Positions 45,291 to 54,566 of a DNA stretch of 64,000 bases are shown here, piece after piece (the stretch's first letter is position 1; the number at the start of each line of letters is the position of its first letter). Source of the stretch: Salinicola tamaricis (lineage in GTDB: Bacteria > Pseudomonadota > Gammaproteobacteria > Pseudomonadales > Halomonadaceae); assembly GCF_003006155.1 (NCBI RefSeq), contig NZ_CP023559.1, positions 2,046,001 through 2,110,000 on the forward strand. The letters run 5' to 3'. Position numbers and translations under genes: made by a program. The notes below the pieces were generated by a model. That model ran no database searches. It worked only from the letters and a program-made list of their open reading frames with translations, and had not been told where the DNA came from.

Positions 45291-45382
45291 TAGTCGAATG
45301 TCTCGCCGCCGCCAGGATCGTCACCGCTCTTCGGTTCCGATGCTTTTCTGTTTTTTATCAAATGCTTATCTGATTTTCTGTG

Positions 45383-45405
45383 ATTAATGCGCGATATGCA
45401 TTAAT
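45383..45405. promoter_or_regulatory. Perfect palindrome between LysR gene and galD operon
   Basis: ATTAATGC and GCATTAAT are exact inverted repeats separated by GCGATAT. It lies 93 bases from the LysR start and 96 bases from galD, a typical LysR operator position. A direct repeat of AAATGCTTATC lies just upstream. Confidence 0.6.
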
Positions 45406-45500
45406 GGCCACGATAATGGCATTGGAATGGCGATTTCAAGCATGCGAGCTTCCCCGTCACTTGTCGGCCATGAGGGCCGTCACGGGAAAGGGAACACGTC

Positions 45501-46589
45501 ATGCGAGCCATACCCTGCGTTCTGATGCGCGGCGGCACCTCCAAGGGGCCGGTCTTTCTGGGACGCGATCTGCCCAGCGATCCTGCGGAACGCGATGAGC
45601 TGTTGCTGACCCTGATGGGGTCGGGTAACGAACTCGAAGTCGATGGCATCGGCGGCGGCTATCCGCAGACCAGCAAGGTCGCCATCGTCACGCCTTCCGC
45701 CGAGCCGGGGGTCGACGTCGACTATCTCTTCGTGCAGGTGATGGTCGAGCAGCGCCGGGTGGATACCTCCCCCAACTGCGGCAATATGCTCAGCGCCGTG
45801 GGGCCCTTCGCCATCGAGCAGGGGCTGGTCGCCGCGACGGGGGACGTCACCCGTCTAACCATCCGCAATCTCAACACCAGCAGCCTGATCGATGCCGAGA
45901 TCTGCACGCCGGGCGGGCAGGTGACCTACGTCGGTGATACGCGTATCGATGGCGTGCCCGGGAGTGCCGCGCCGGTACTGCTGGAGTTCCGCAACGTGGT
46001 GGGGGCCAAGACCGGCAAGCTCTACCCCACGGGCAAGCCGGTGGAGACGATCGATGGGGTCGAGGTGAGCTGCATCGATGCTGCCATGCCGATGGTGCTG
46101 ATACGCGCCGCCGATCTTGGCAAGCGCGGTGACGAAACGCCCCAGGCGCTGGATGGCGACAGCGAACTGCTGGCGCGGCTGGAGTCGATTCGCCGCCAGG
46201 CCGGTGCGGCCATGGGCCTGGGCGACGTGAGCGAGCGGGTGATTCCCAAGCCGGTGCTGATCAGCGCCCCCGCCGCTGGCGGCACGCTGCGCGTGCGTTA
46301 CTTCATGCCGCAGCGTTGTCATCGGGCGCTGGCGATCACCGGGGCGGTGGGGCTGGCGCTAGCGTGTGCCGATGGCCGCAGTTTGGTCCAGGGGCTCGCC
46401 GGCGCGCCGAGCGCGGACGGCTTGCTCGAGTTCGAGCACCCCAGTGGCAGGCTCGGGGTGATCGCACGCTGGCCCGCCGAGCAGGCGTGGCCGAGCTGTT
46501 CGCTGATTCGCACCGCGCGGCGGCTCTTCAGCGGCAGCGTCTACGTGCCCGAGACGCTGACGCCTGCCCCCGACGCGGCGATCGGCTGA
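45501..46589 (+). CDS. galD: PrpF/GalD-family isomerase (4-oxalomesaconate tautomerase-like)
   Basis: A 362-residue protein of the PrpF fold (diaminopimelate-epimerase-like). MRAIPCVLMRGGTSKGPVF opens the family; QTSKVAIV with Lys59 and SPNCGNMLSAVGPFAIEQGL with Cys93 supply the positions of the catalytic pair of PrpF. The overall pattern is closest to GalD, which interconverts tautomers of 4-oxalomesaconate in gallate breakdown, but PrpF relatives also isomerise trans-aconitate or 2-methylaconitate. Its neighbour is a tricarboxylate transporter rather than gallate genes, so a tricarboxylate substrate is at least as likely. First gene of the operon. Confidence 0.85.
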   Translation: MRAIPCVLMRGGTSKGPVFLGRDLPSDPAERDELLLTLMGSGNELEVDGIGGGYPQTSKVAIVTPSAEPGVDVDYLFVQVMVEQRRVDTSPNCGNMLSAVGPFAIEQGLVAATGDVTRLTIRNLNTSSLIDAEICTPGGQVTYVGDTRIDGVPGSAAPVLLEFRNVVGAKTGKLYPTGKPVETIDGVEVSCIDAAMPMVLIRAADLGKRGDETPQALDGDSELLARLESIRRQAGAAMGLGDVSERVIPKPVLISAPAAGGTLRVRYFMPQRCHRALAITGAVGLALACADGRSLVQGLAGAPSADGLLEFEHPSGRLGVIARWPAEQAWPSCSLIRTARRLFSGSVYVPETLTPAPDAAIG

Positions 46590-46659
46590 GCATGGCGCGA
46601 GCCGACGGTATGACGACACCACAGCCATAACAGCAACAACATCAACGAGGAGAAGTGCC

Positions 46660-47775
46660 ATGCACGCCAAGCGCACACACACCTTTTTCCCCCGCGTTGG
46701 CCGCCGCTGTGCCTTCGCGCTAGCCGCGGCGCTGCTGCCGCTGGGGGCACAGGCCGCGGAGCCCGTGCCGATGCCCGATACGCTCGAGTGGACCGTTCCC
46801 TTCGGGGTCGGTGGCGGTACCGACGTCTGGGCCCGTTTCATGTCGCACTGGATGGGTGAAGCGCTGCCCTCGCATCCGACCATCGTGATCGACAACGTGC
46901 CCGGTGGCGGCTCCATCACCGGGACCAATCTGTTCTCTGCTCGCGCCGATGCCGATGGATCACAGATGCTGGTGACCTCGGCCTCTACCCAGTTCCCGGC
47001 CATGCTCGACGACCCGCGGGTACGTTACGACTACGCCAAGTGGACGCCGATCATCGCCGCGCCCACCGGCGGCGTGATCTACGCCCAGCCGGGCTACGGC
47101 AAGGATACGGATACGATTCTCGCCGCGCTGCGCGAGTCGCCGACCAAGTTTGCCATGCAGACTCCCACCGGGCTGGAGATGCCGGTGCTGCTGGCCTTCG
47201 ACCTGCTGGGTCTGAAGGTGGAGCCGGTGTTCGGCATGCGCAGCCGAGGCGAAGGTCGGCTGGCGTTCGAGCGCGGCGAGGCGGGGGTCGATTTCCAGAC
47301 CACTTCGGCCTATTTCAGCAACGTCGCCCCGCTAGTCGAGGCGGGCAAGGCGGTGCCGCTGTTCTCGCTCGGAGTGATGAATGCCGACAACGTCATCGAG
47401 CGTGACCCTGCCTTCCCCGATCTGCCGACCTTCTCCGAGCTCTATCTGGCGCAGCCCGGCCATAGCCGCGACGACATCGCCTACCAGGTGTTCCACAAGT
47501 TCTTCGCCTCCGGCTATGCCCTGCAGAAGCTGCTGCTGGTGCCCAAGGACACGCCGCCGGCGCTGATCAAAGCCTATCGCCAGGCCGCGGCGACGCTGCC
47601 CGAGCGCGAGGACTTTCTGACCGCGGCGCGCAATCAGGTCGGCCCCTACACGCCTGTCGTAGGTGAGGTCGCGGCCAAGCAGCTCGATTCTGCCATGCAG
47701 CTCAGCGACGTGCGCCGCCAGTGGGTGATCGACTGGCTCAAGTCACGCTATGGCGTACGCGTTGCCACGCGCTGA
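46660..47775 (+). CDS. tctC: Tripartite tricarboxylate transporter, periplasmic binding protein TctC
   Basis: A 371-residue secreted binding protein (Bug/TctC family). The signal peptide covers about 1-31 (FALAAALLPLGAQAAEP). The mature part has WTVPFGVGGGTDVWARFMSH, VIDNVPGGGSITGTNLF, KWTPIIAAPTGGVIYAQPG and a C-terminal YGVRVATR. In this family the ligand carboxylates bind main-chain amides and two water-linked loops; dicarboxylates and tricarboxylates are typical. The start follows CGAGGAGAAGTGCC. It lies 70 bases after galD and 39 before the permease gene, clearly one operon. Confidence 0.9.
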   Translation: MHAKRTHTFFPRVGRRCAFALAAALLPLGAQAAEPVPMPDTLEWTVPFGVGGGTDVWARFMSHWMGEALPSHPTIVIDNVPGGGSITGTNLFSARADADGSQMLVTSASTQFPAMLDDPRVRYDYAKWTPIIAAPTGGVIYAQPGYGKDTDTILAALRESPTKFAMQTPTGLEMPVLLAFDLLGLKVEPVFGMRSRGEGRLAFERGEAGVDFQTTSAYFSNVAPLVEAGKAVPLFSLGVMNADNVIERDPAFPDLPTFSELYLAQPGHSRDDIAYQVFHKFFASGYALQKLLLVPKDTPPALIKAYRQAAATLPEREDFLTAARNQVGPYTPVVGEVAAKQLDSAMQLSDVRRQWVIDWLKSRYGVRVATR

Positions 47776-47814
47776 TCAAGCGCCGGCGTCAAGGCCGGCC
47801 AAGGAGAGACAACG

Positions 47815-49770
47815 ATGATCGATGCGTTGATGACGAGCCTGGGCGAGGTGTTCAGCGGCGCCCATCTGCTCTACATGGGCTTCGGCGTGCTGGTGGGGCT
47901 GCTGGTGGGAATCATCCCCGGCCTTGGCGGTATCGCCGGCATGGCGCTGCTGCTGCCGTTTCTCTATGGCATGTCGCCGGGGCTGGCGCTGGGCATGCTG
48001 ATGGGCATGGTGGCAGTGATTCCTACTGGCGACACCTTTACCTCGGTGCTGCTGGGGATACCCGGTTCGAGCGCCTCCCAGGCCACGGTGATGGATGGCT
48101 TTCCGCTGGCCAAGAAGGGGCAGGCGGCACGGGCCCTGGCCAGTGCCTTTCTCTCTTCGCTGTGCGGTGGCGTGATCGGGGCGGTGGTACTGACCGGCTT
48201 CATTCTGGTCGCGCGGCCGCTGGTACTGGCGTTCTCGTCGGCGGAGCTGTTCGTGCTCACGCTGCTGGGGCTGGCGATGGTCGCGGTGCTCTCCGGTGAG
48301 AGCCAGTTCAAGGGCATGGCGGCGTGTGGCCTGGGGCTGCTGCTCGGGGCGATCGGCACCGCGCCGGCCACGGGCGAGTTCCGTCTCAATCTGGATGTAG
48401 GCTATCTCTACGACGGCATTCCGCTGATCGTGGTAGGCCTGGCGATCTTCGCCCTGCCGGAGATCATCGACCTGCTGATCCAGCGCGGCAGTATCGCCCG
48501 CGAGCGTACCTCGCTGGGGCATGGCTGGCGCCAGGGGATCCGCGACGTGGTCGACAACCGCGGGCTGGTCGCCAAATGTGCCGGCATGGGTAGCCTCATT
48601 GGTACCATCCCGGGGCTGGCGGGCTCGGTGGTCGACTGGCTGACTTACGCTTTTGCCTCAAGGACGGCGAAGGGCGAGAAGCACTTCGGCCAGGGCGATA
48701 TCCGCGGCGTGATCGCGCCGGAGTCGGCCAACAACGCCTGTGCCTGCGGGGCGATGGTGCCTACGCTGTTGTTCGGCGTGCCGGGCTCCGGCACTGCCGC
48801 GATCTTCCTCGGTGGCCTGCTGCTGCTCGGCCTGGAGCCGGGGGTGAGCATGATCTCCACCCATCTCGACCTGACCTACACCATCATCTGGTCGCTGGCG
48901 CTGGCCAATATCCTGGGGGCGGCGCTGTGTCTGGTGCTGGCGCGGCCGGTGGCGCAGCTGACGCGGATACCGTTCGTGCTGCTGGCGCCGGTGATCACCA
49001 CGCTGATCCTGTTCGCTGCCTACCAGGCCACGCGCTCGCTGGGCGACTGGTACACGCTGCTGGCGGTGGGCGCTGTCGGGGTGCTGTTCAAGCGTGCCGG
49101 CTGGTCGCGACCGGCGTTCCTGATCGGTTTCGTGCTGGCACCGGGGGCAGAGACCTACTTCTATCAGAGCGTGCAGTTCCAGGGCATGTCGGCGTTCCTG
49201 CGCCCTGGGGTGCTGATCATCCTGGGCATGATCGCACTGGCGCTGCTGCTGCCGCTGTTCAAGCGGCTCCTGCGTCGGCGCCAACCGCTGGCGGTGGGCG
49301 CCGAGGTCAGCTCGCCCCAGCAACCGCCGGCGGTGCCTACCTTCGGGCGCGTCGATACGCTGCTGGTGGTGGGGCTTCTGCTGCTGGCCGCGGCGTCCTG
49401 GTACGACATCAGCGGGCTCTCCTTCCTCGGCGGTATCTTCCCGCGCCTGGCGATCACGATCATGGCCGCGGGGGCGGCGCTGAGCGCGCTGGAGGCGTGG
49501 CGGCGCGGCGCGCGCTGGGAGGCGCAGCCACTGGGCGAGCCGCTACTGTGGTTGGCCGGGCTCCTGGGGCTGGTGGTGGCGGCGTCGCTGCTCGGCTTCG
49601 TCAGTGCCGCGACGCTGATGGCCTTTGCGTTCCTGCGCGGCGTGGCCAAGGCGCGCTGGGCCACGGCGCTGGCGATCGCGGCAGGAATCGCTGCCTTTCT
49701 GCTCGGCATGCAGGCGCTGCTCAATCTGCACTACCCCAGTGGCTGGCTGGATGCGCTGTTCGGTCTCTGA
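47815..49770 (+). CDS. tctA: Tripartite tricarboxylate transporter permease, TctA-TctB fusion
   Basis: A 651-residue membrane protein. Residues about 1-490 are the large TctA subunit (VGLLVGIIPGLGGIAGMALL, PTGDTFTSVLLGIPGSSAS, GVIAPESANNACACGAMVPT, FGVPGSGTAAIFLGGLLLLG), the sodium-coupled permease. After a loop of about 30 residues (RRRQPLAVGAEVSSPQQPPA) comes a four-helix TctB-like domain (about 515-651: VDTLLVVGLLLLAAASWYDI to the end). Separate tctB genes are usual; here both are in one chain. A strong terminator follows, closing the galD-tctC-tctAB operon. Confidence 0.9.
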   Translation: MIDALMTSLGEVFSGAHLLYMGFGVLVGLLVGIIPGLGGIAGMALLLPFLYGMSPGLALGMLMGMVAVIPTGDTFTSVLLGIPGSSASQATVMDGFPLAKKGQAARALASAFLSSLCGGVIGAVVLTGFILVARPLVLAFSSAELFVLTLLGLAMVAVLSGESQFKGMAACGLGLLLGAIGTAPATGEFRLNLDVGYLYDGIPLIVVGLAIFALPEIIDLLIQRGSIARERTSLGHGWRQGIRDVVDNRGLVAKCAGMGSLIGTIPGLAGSVVDWLTYAFASRTAKGEKHFGQGDIRGVIAPESANNACACGAMVPTLLFGVPGSGTAAIFLGGLLLLGLEPGVSMISTHLDLTYTIIWSLALANILGAALCLVLARPVAQLTRIPFVLLAPVITTLILFAAYQATRSLGDWYTLLAVGAVGVLFKRAGWSRPAFLIGFVLAPGAETYFYQSVQFQGMSAFLRPGVLIILGMIALALLLPLFKRLLRRRQPLAVGAEVSSPQQPPAVPTFGRVDTLLVVGLLLLAAASWYDISGLSFLGGIFPRLAITIMAAGAALSALEAWRRGARWEAQPLGEPLLWLAGLLGLVVAASLLGFVSAATLMAFAFLRGVAKARWATALAIAAGIAAFLLGMQALLNLHYPSGWLDALFGL

Positions 49771-49793
49771 GCGCTCGCGCCGCAGCGGTGATC

Positions 49794-49827
49794 AAAAGCG
49801 CCTCCCCGCTCGGGGAGGCGCTTTTTT
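49794..49827 (+). terminator. Intrinsic terminator after tctA
   Basis: AAAAGCGCCTCCCC and GGGGAGGCGCTTTT form a 14-bp stem around GCTC, with a following T run. Confidence 0.92.
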
Positions 49828-50136
49828 GGGTTCATCACGCCTGTTCGGGGGAGCCGATGACTACCGCGTGCCGCGCCACGCGCGGGCCCCAGCGCGATGG
49901 CTTCCGGGCGCGTTCAGTGCCGGTACGCCTCGGGGAAAGGCGCGAGGGGTGCGGTTGAAAGTCGCAGCATAACGTCGTATTTTAATTGAACGGTCAATCA
50001 ATAAAAACAAGTGACGTCTGCTTGGCAGTCATCGTCGATCCACGCCGCGCGCTCCCGCGCCTCGCCACCGACTGCCTGACATAGAGCGTGGATACGCTCG
50101 ACTGCCGCTGTACTCCTACAACGACGAGGATTGCTC
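49828..50136. other. Intergenic region before betT
   Basis: No gene is supported in the first part. The AT-rich segment 49975-50010 holds the BetI-like palindrome and probably the betT promoter. Confidence 0.4.
49985..49998 (+). promoter_or_regulatory. BetI-like operator upstream of betT
   Basis: ATTGAACGGTCAAT is an inverted repeat with 12 of 14 bases symmetrical, resembling the TTGAAC-type boxes bound by the choline-responsive repressor BetI. It lies in an AT-rich stretch 139 bases before betT. No betI gene is in the window. Confidence 0.5.
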
Positions 50137-52191
50137 ATGCATCCACAACACACCGACGACGCCAGCCGCGACCGCTTAAACCCGGTAGTGTTCTACGGCT
50201 CGGCCATCGGGATCGTGCTGTTCGCGCTCTGGACCATGCTCTTCACCGAGTCGGCCGGGCGCGTGATCAACGCGATCCTCGGGTGGATTTCCGACAGTTT
50301 CGGCTGGTACTACTTCCTGGCCGTGGTGATCTATCTGGCCTTCGTGATCGTGATCGGGGTGTCGCGCTTCGGCAAGATCAAGCTGGGGCCGGAGCACGCC
50401 AAGCCCGACTTCAACATGGTCTCCTGGGCCGCCATGCTGTTCTCGGCGGGTATCGGCATCGACCTGCTGTTCTTCTGTATCGCCGAGCCGGTGACCCAGT
50501 TCCTGGCCCCGCCCGGCGGTGAAGCCGGCACGGTGCAGGCAGCGCGCCACGCCATGGAGATCACCTTTCTCCATTGGGGGCTCTCCGGCTGGGGCATCTA
50601 CACGCTGGTGGGGATGTCGCTGGCGTTCTTCAGCTACCGCCACAACCTGCCGCTGACCATCCGCAGCGCGCTCTATCCGATCTTCGGCAAGCGCATCGAT
50701 GGGCCCATCGGCCATACCGTGGATATCGCCGCGGTGCTGGGCACGGTGTTCGGGATCGCCACCAGCCTGGGGATTGGGGTGATCCAGCTAAACTTCGGCC
50801 TCAACTACATGTTCAACGTGCCGGAGAATACGCTGGTGCAGGCCGCACTGGTGGTCATGATCGTGTTCTTCGCCACAGTCTCGGCGGCGACCGGGGTGGA
50901 GAAGGGCATCCGCCGGCTGTCCGAGTTCAACATGCTGCTGGCACTGCTCCTGCTGTTGTTCGTGCTGTTCAGCGGCAAGACGCTGTTCCTGCTCAATGCG
51001 CTGGTGCTCAACGTCGGCGATTACTTCTCCCACTTCATCGATCTATCGATGAACACCTACGCCTTCGCGCCGCCGACCGACTGGCTGAACGCGTGGACAC
51101 TGTTCTTCTGGGCCTGGTGGATCGCCTGGGGGCCGTTCGTGGGGCTGTTCCTGGCGCGTATCTCGCGCGGGCGCACCATCCGTGAGTTCGTCGCCGGTAC
51201 GCTGATCCTGCCGCTGGCGTTCATGATGGCGTGGATGTCGATCATGGGTAACAGCGCCATCGACATGGTGATGAATGGCGCCAGCGCCTTCGGCGATACG
51301 GCGATGAATACGCCGGCCTCGTCGATCTATCTGTTCCTCGAGTCGCTGCCGTGGACCGGGCTGACCACCATCGTCACCACCATTCTGGCAATCGTGTTCT
51401 TCGTCACCTCCGGGGATTCCGGCGCGCTGGTGCTGTCGAACTTCACCTCGCGGCTCAAGGACGTCAATAGTGACGCACCGATCTGGATGCGCATCCTGTG
51501 GGCGGCGGTGATCGGCGTGCTAACCCTAGCCTTGCTGATGGCCGGCGGACTCTCGGCGCTGCAGAGCGCGGTGGTGATCACCGGGCTGCCGTTCTCGATC
51601 GTGCTGTTCTTCATGATGGCCGGTCTGCTCAAGGCGCTGCGCGTCGAGGGCTACAAGGAGGACAGTCTGCGCGCCAGCCTCTCCGGGCATCTCTCCGGGC
51701 GCACCCAGGCGGGCGGGCGCAACCCGCGCAGCTTGCACCAGCGTCTGGGGCGGGCGATGAGTTTCCCCGGGGCCAAACAGGCGCGCCGCTTCCTCGACGA
51801 GACCGTGCATCCGGCGATGGAGGCCGTCAGCGAGGGGCTGCGTCAGCAGGACGTCGGCGTCGAGCTGCAGGAGGTCGGGGGCGAAGACCCGCACCTGGCG
51901 CTGAACGTCTCCCTGGGTGATGAGCAGAACTTCACCTATCAGGTCTGGCCGCGTCAGTTCGCCACGCCGTCGTTCGCCCTGCGTACGCCGCAGAGCCACG
52001 CCCACTACTACCGGTTGGAGGTCTACCTGCTGGAGGGAAGTCAGGGTTACGACCTGATGGGCTACACCCAGGAGCAGGTGATCGAGGACATCCTCGACCA
52101 GTACGAGCGCCATCTCCACTTCCTGCACATGAGCCGCGAGGCGCCGGGCAGCGTGACCATGCCCGATAGTCCCGAGCAACCGCCGGCTTGA
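50137..52191 (+). CDS. betT: Choline/betaine BCCT transporter BetT, copy 1
   Basis: A 684-residue sodium- or proton-coupled uptake carrier for choline. The start at 50137 (MHPQHTDDASRDRLNPVVF) is chosen over an upstream TTG. Twelve helices are visible. The BCCT signature lies around NAWTLFFWAWWIAWGPFVGLF, with LARISRGRTIREFVAGTLIL following, and ISAATGVEKGIRRLSEFN precedes the core. A long hydrophilic C-terminal tail (about 510-684) is characteristic of BetT and is thought to sense osmotic strength. Choline would feed glycine-betaine synthesis in a halophile, though betAB are not in the window. A second copy follows. Confidence 0.93.
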   Translation: MHPQHTDDASRDRLNPVVFYGSAIGIVLFALWTMLFTESAGRVINAILGWISDSFGWYYFLAVVIYLAFVIVIGVSRFGKIKLGPEHAKPDFNMVSWAAMLFSAGIGIDLLFFCIAEPVTQFLAPPGGEAGTVQAARHAMEITFLHWGLSGWGIYTLVGMSLAFFSYRHNLPLTIRSALYPIFGKRIDGPIGHTVDIAAVLGTVFGIATSLGIGVIQLNFGLNYMFNVPENTLVQAALVVMIVFFATVSAATGVEKGIRRLSEFNMLLALLLLLFVLFSGKTLFLLNALVLNVGDYFSHFIDLSMNTYAFAPPTDWLNAWTLFFWAWWIAWGPFVGLFLARISRGRTIREFVAGTLILPLAFMMAWMSIMGNSAIDMVMNGASAFGDTAMNTPASSIYLFLESLPWTGLTTIVTTILAIVFFVTSGDSGALVLSNFTSRLKDVNSDAPIWMRILWAAVIGVLTLALLMAGGLSALQSAVVITGLPFSIVLFFMMAGLLKALRVEGYKEDSLRASLSGHLSGRTQAGGRNPRSLHQRLGRAMSFPGAKQARRFLDETVHPAMEAVSEGLRQQDVGVELQEVGGEDPHLALNVSLGDEQNFTYQVWPRQFATPSFALRTPQSHAHYYRLEVYLLEGSQGYDLMGYTQEQVIEDILDQYERHLHFLHMSREAPGSVTMPDSPEQPPA

Positions 52192-52471
52192 ACCGCCACG
52201 GCCGCCACCTTTGCCAGAAGATGGCGGCCACTGCCTCTGGGCGCCTCGTACGGCAGTGCATCAGGTGGTGCCGGGTTGCGTTGACTGCGGGGAGGGCGGG
52301 CGTGAAAGTCGCCCTGGCCGGTATGCCCCAAGTCGACTTAACTCAAAGCAAGATCGCAGCGCCCCGCGAGGGACAGCGGGAGCAACGCGCTGTGTTCGAA
52401 GGTTCGTCGTCGCCCGGGAAACCCTCTGGGCGTGACGCGCCGGACGTCATTTCGACCCGGATGGATATCGT
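52192..52471. other. Gap between the two betT copies
   Basis: Nothing clear. Short open frames lack family features, and no operator or terminator stands out. Confidence 0.35.
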
Positions 52472-54528
52472 ATGCAAACACAAACCGATAATAATTCACC
52501 CGCCCGGGACCGACTCAATCCTGTCGTGTTTCGGCTCGGTGATCGGCATCGTCGCCTTTTCGATCTGGGCGCGGTCGCTACCCAGCAGGCCATGAGATCA
52601 TCAATGCGCTGCTGGGGATGGATCTCCAACACCTTCGGCTGGTACTACTTTCTCACCGTCGTTATCTATCTCGCCTTCGTGATTTTCCTGGGGGTTCTCG
52701 CTTCGGCAAGATCCGCCTCGGGCCAGAACACGCCAGGCCAGACTTCAATATCTTCTCGTGGTCGCGATGCTGTTCTCGGCGGGTATCGGCATCGGGGTGA
52801 TCTTCTTCGCCCCTGGCCGAACCGCTGACCCAGTTCTACCAGTCGCCGCAGGTGCCCAGCGACCAGGTGCTGGCGGCGCGCCACGCCATGGAGCTGACCT
52901 TTCTGCACTGGGGCATCTCGGGCTGGGGTATCTACACCCTGGTGGGGATGTCGCTGGCGTTCTTCAGCTATCGCCACAATCTGCCGCTGACCATTTCGAG
53001 CGCGCTCTATCCGATCTTCGGCAAGAAGATCTACGGCCCGATCGGCCATGCGGTGGACATCGCCGCGGTACTCGGCACGGTATTCGGCATCGCCGCCAGC
53101 CTGGGGATCGGCGTGATCCAGCTCAACTACGGTCTGGACTTCATGTTCGGCATCACCGAGAGCGTCTGGACCCAGACCCTTTTAGTGCTGATGCTCGTGC
53201 TGTTCGCCACATCTCGCGGTCACCGGGGTGGAGAGGGCATTCGGCGGCTATCGGAGTTCAACATTCTGCTGGCGGTCGCGCTGCTGCTGTTCGTGCTCTT
53301 CGCCGGCAAGACCATCTTCCTGCTCAACGCGCTGGTGATGAACGTCGGCGACTATCTCTCCGATTTCATCTCGCTGTCGTTCAATACCTACGCCTTCGAT
53401 CGCCCGACCGAGTGGCTCAACGCCTGGACGATCTTCTTCTGGGCCTGGTGGATCGCCTGGGGTCCGTTCGTGGGGCTGTTCCTGGCGCGTATCTCGCGTG
53501 GGCGTACCATCCGCACCTTCGTCGCCGGCACTCTGACCCTGCCGATCGCCTTCATGATGATCTGGATGTCGATTCTGGGTAACAGCGCGCTGGACATGGC
53601 GATGAACGGCGCTCACGACTTCGGCCAGCAGGTGATGAACAACCCGCCGGCGGGCATCTATCTGTTCCTGCAGGCCTACCCGTGGCCGGTGTTCACCACC
53701 ATCGCGGTGAGCGTGTTGGCGATCGTGTTCTTCGTCACCTCGGGGGACTCGGGCGCCCTGGTGCTGTCGAACTTCACCTCGATCCTCAAAGACGTCAACA
53801 GCGATGCGCCGATCTGGATGCGTATCCTGTGGTCGGCGGTGATCGGTGTACTGACCCTGTCGCTGCTGCTCGCCGGGGGGCTGAGCACGCTGCAGAGTGC
53901 GGTGGTGATTACCGGGTTGCCGTTCTCGGTCGTGCTCTTCTTCATGATGGCCGGGCTCTACCGGGCGCTGAAGGTGGAGGCGTTCAAGGAGGATAGCCAC
54001 CGGCTCAGCCTCTCGGGTTCGCTCTCCGGGCGCATGTCCGCCGCCGGCCGCGATGCGGGTTACGACTGGCGCAAGCGGCTCAAGCGGGCGATGTCCTTCC
54101 CCACCCGCGACGAAGCGCGCCAGTTCCTCGAGCAGACCGGACGCCCGGCGATGGAGGCGGTGCGCGACGAGCTCGAAGGCCAGGGCGTGAAGGTGCAGAT
54201 CAACGAGGGGACGCAGAACGACGACGACTATCTGTCGCTCTACGTCGACCTCGGCAGCGAGCAGAACTTCACCTATCAGATCTGGACGCACCCGTTCGCC
54301 ACGCCCTCGTTCGCCATGCGCACGCCGCGCAGCAGCAGCCGCTACTACCGCCTCGAGGTCTATCTGCTCGAAGGTAGCCAGGGCTACGATCTGGCCGGCT
54401 ACACCCGCGAGCAGGTGATCGACGACATGCTCGACCAGTACGAGCGCCACCTGCAGTTCCTGCATCTCAACCGCGAGGAGCCGGGCAGCATCAATATGCC
54501 TGACAGCCCCGAGCAGCCGCCGGCCTGA
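52472..54528 (+). CDS. betT: Choline/betaine BCCT transporter BetT, copy 2, frameshifted
   Basis: A tandem paralogue of the preceding gene, about 683 residues after repair. The start at 52472 gives MQTQTDNNSPARDRLNPVVF. From about 52530 to 52850 the frame changes several times (near 52530, 52590, 52695, 52755 and 52815), and again near 53210-53235, yet the three frames together give FGSVIGIVAFSIWA, INALLGWISNTFGWYYF, GPEHARPDFNIFSW and AISAVTGVERGIRRLSEFN. From 52852 the long frame is intact, including NAWTIFFWAWWIAWGPFVGL and the BetT-type tail ending PDSPEQPPA, identical to copy 1. Breaks cluster in the first third; sequencing error is likely but decay of a duplicated gene cannot be excluded. 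Confidence 0.85.
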
Positions 54529-54540
54529 GGCGAGTGATCC

Positions 54541-54566
54541 GCGGTCCTGACAGCGTCAGGGCCGCG
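54541..54566. terminator. Hairpin between betT copy 2 and ATP-grasp gene
   Basis: GCGGTCCTGAC and GTCAGGGCCGC pair with one wobble around AGC. It follows copy 2 by 12 bases and overlaps the end of the convergent ATP-grasp gene, so it can serve both. Confidence 0.5.
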
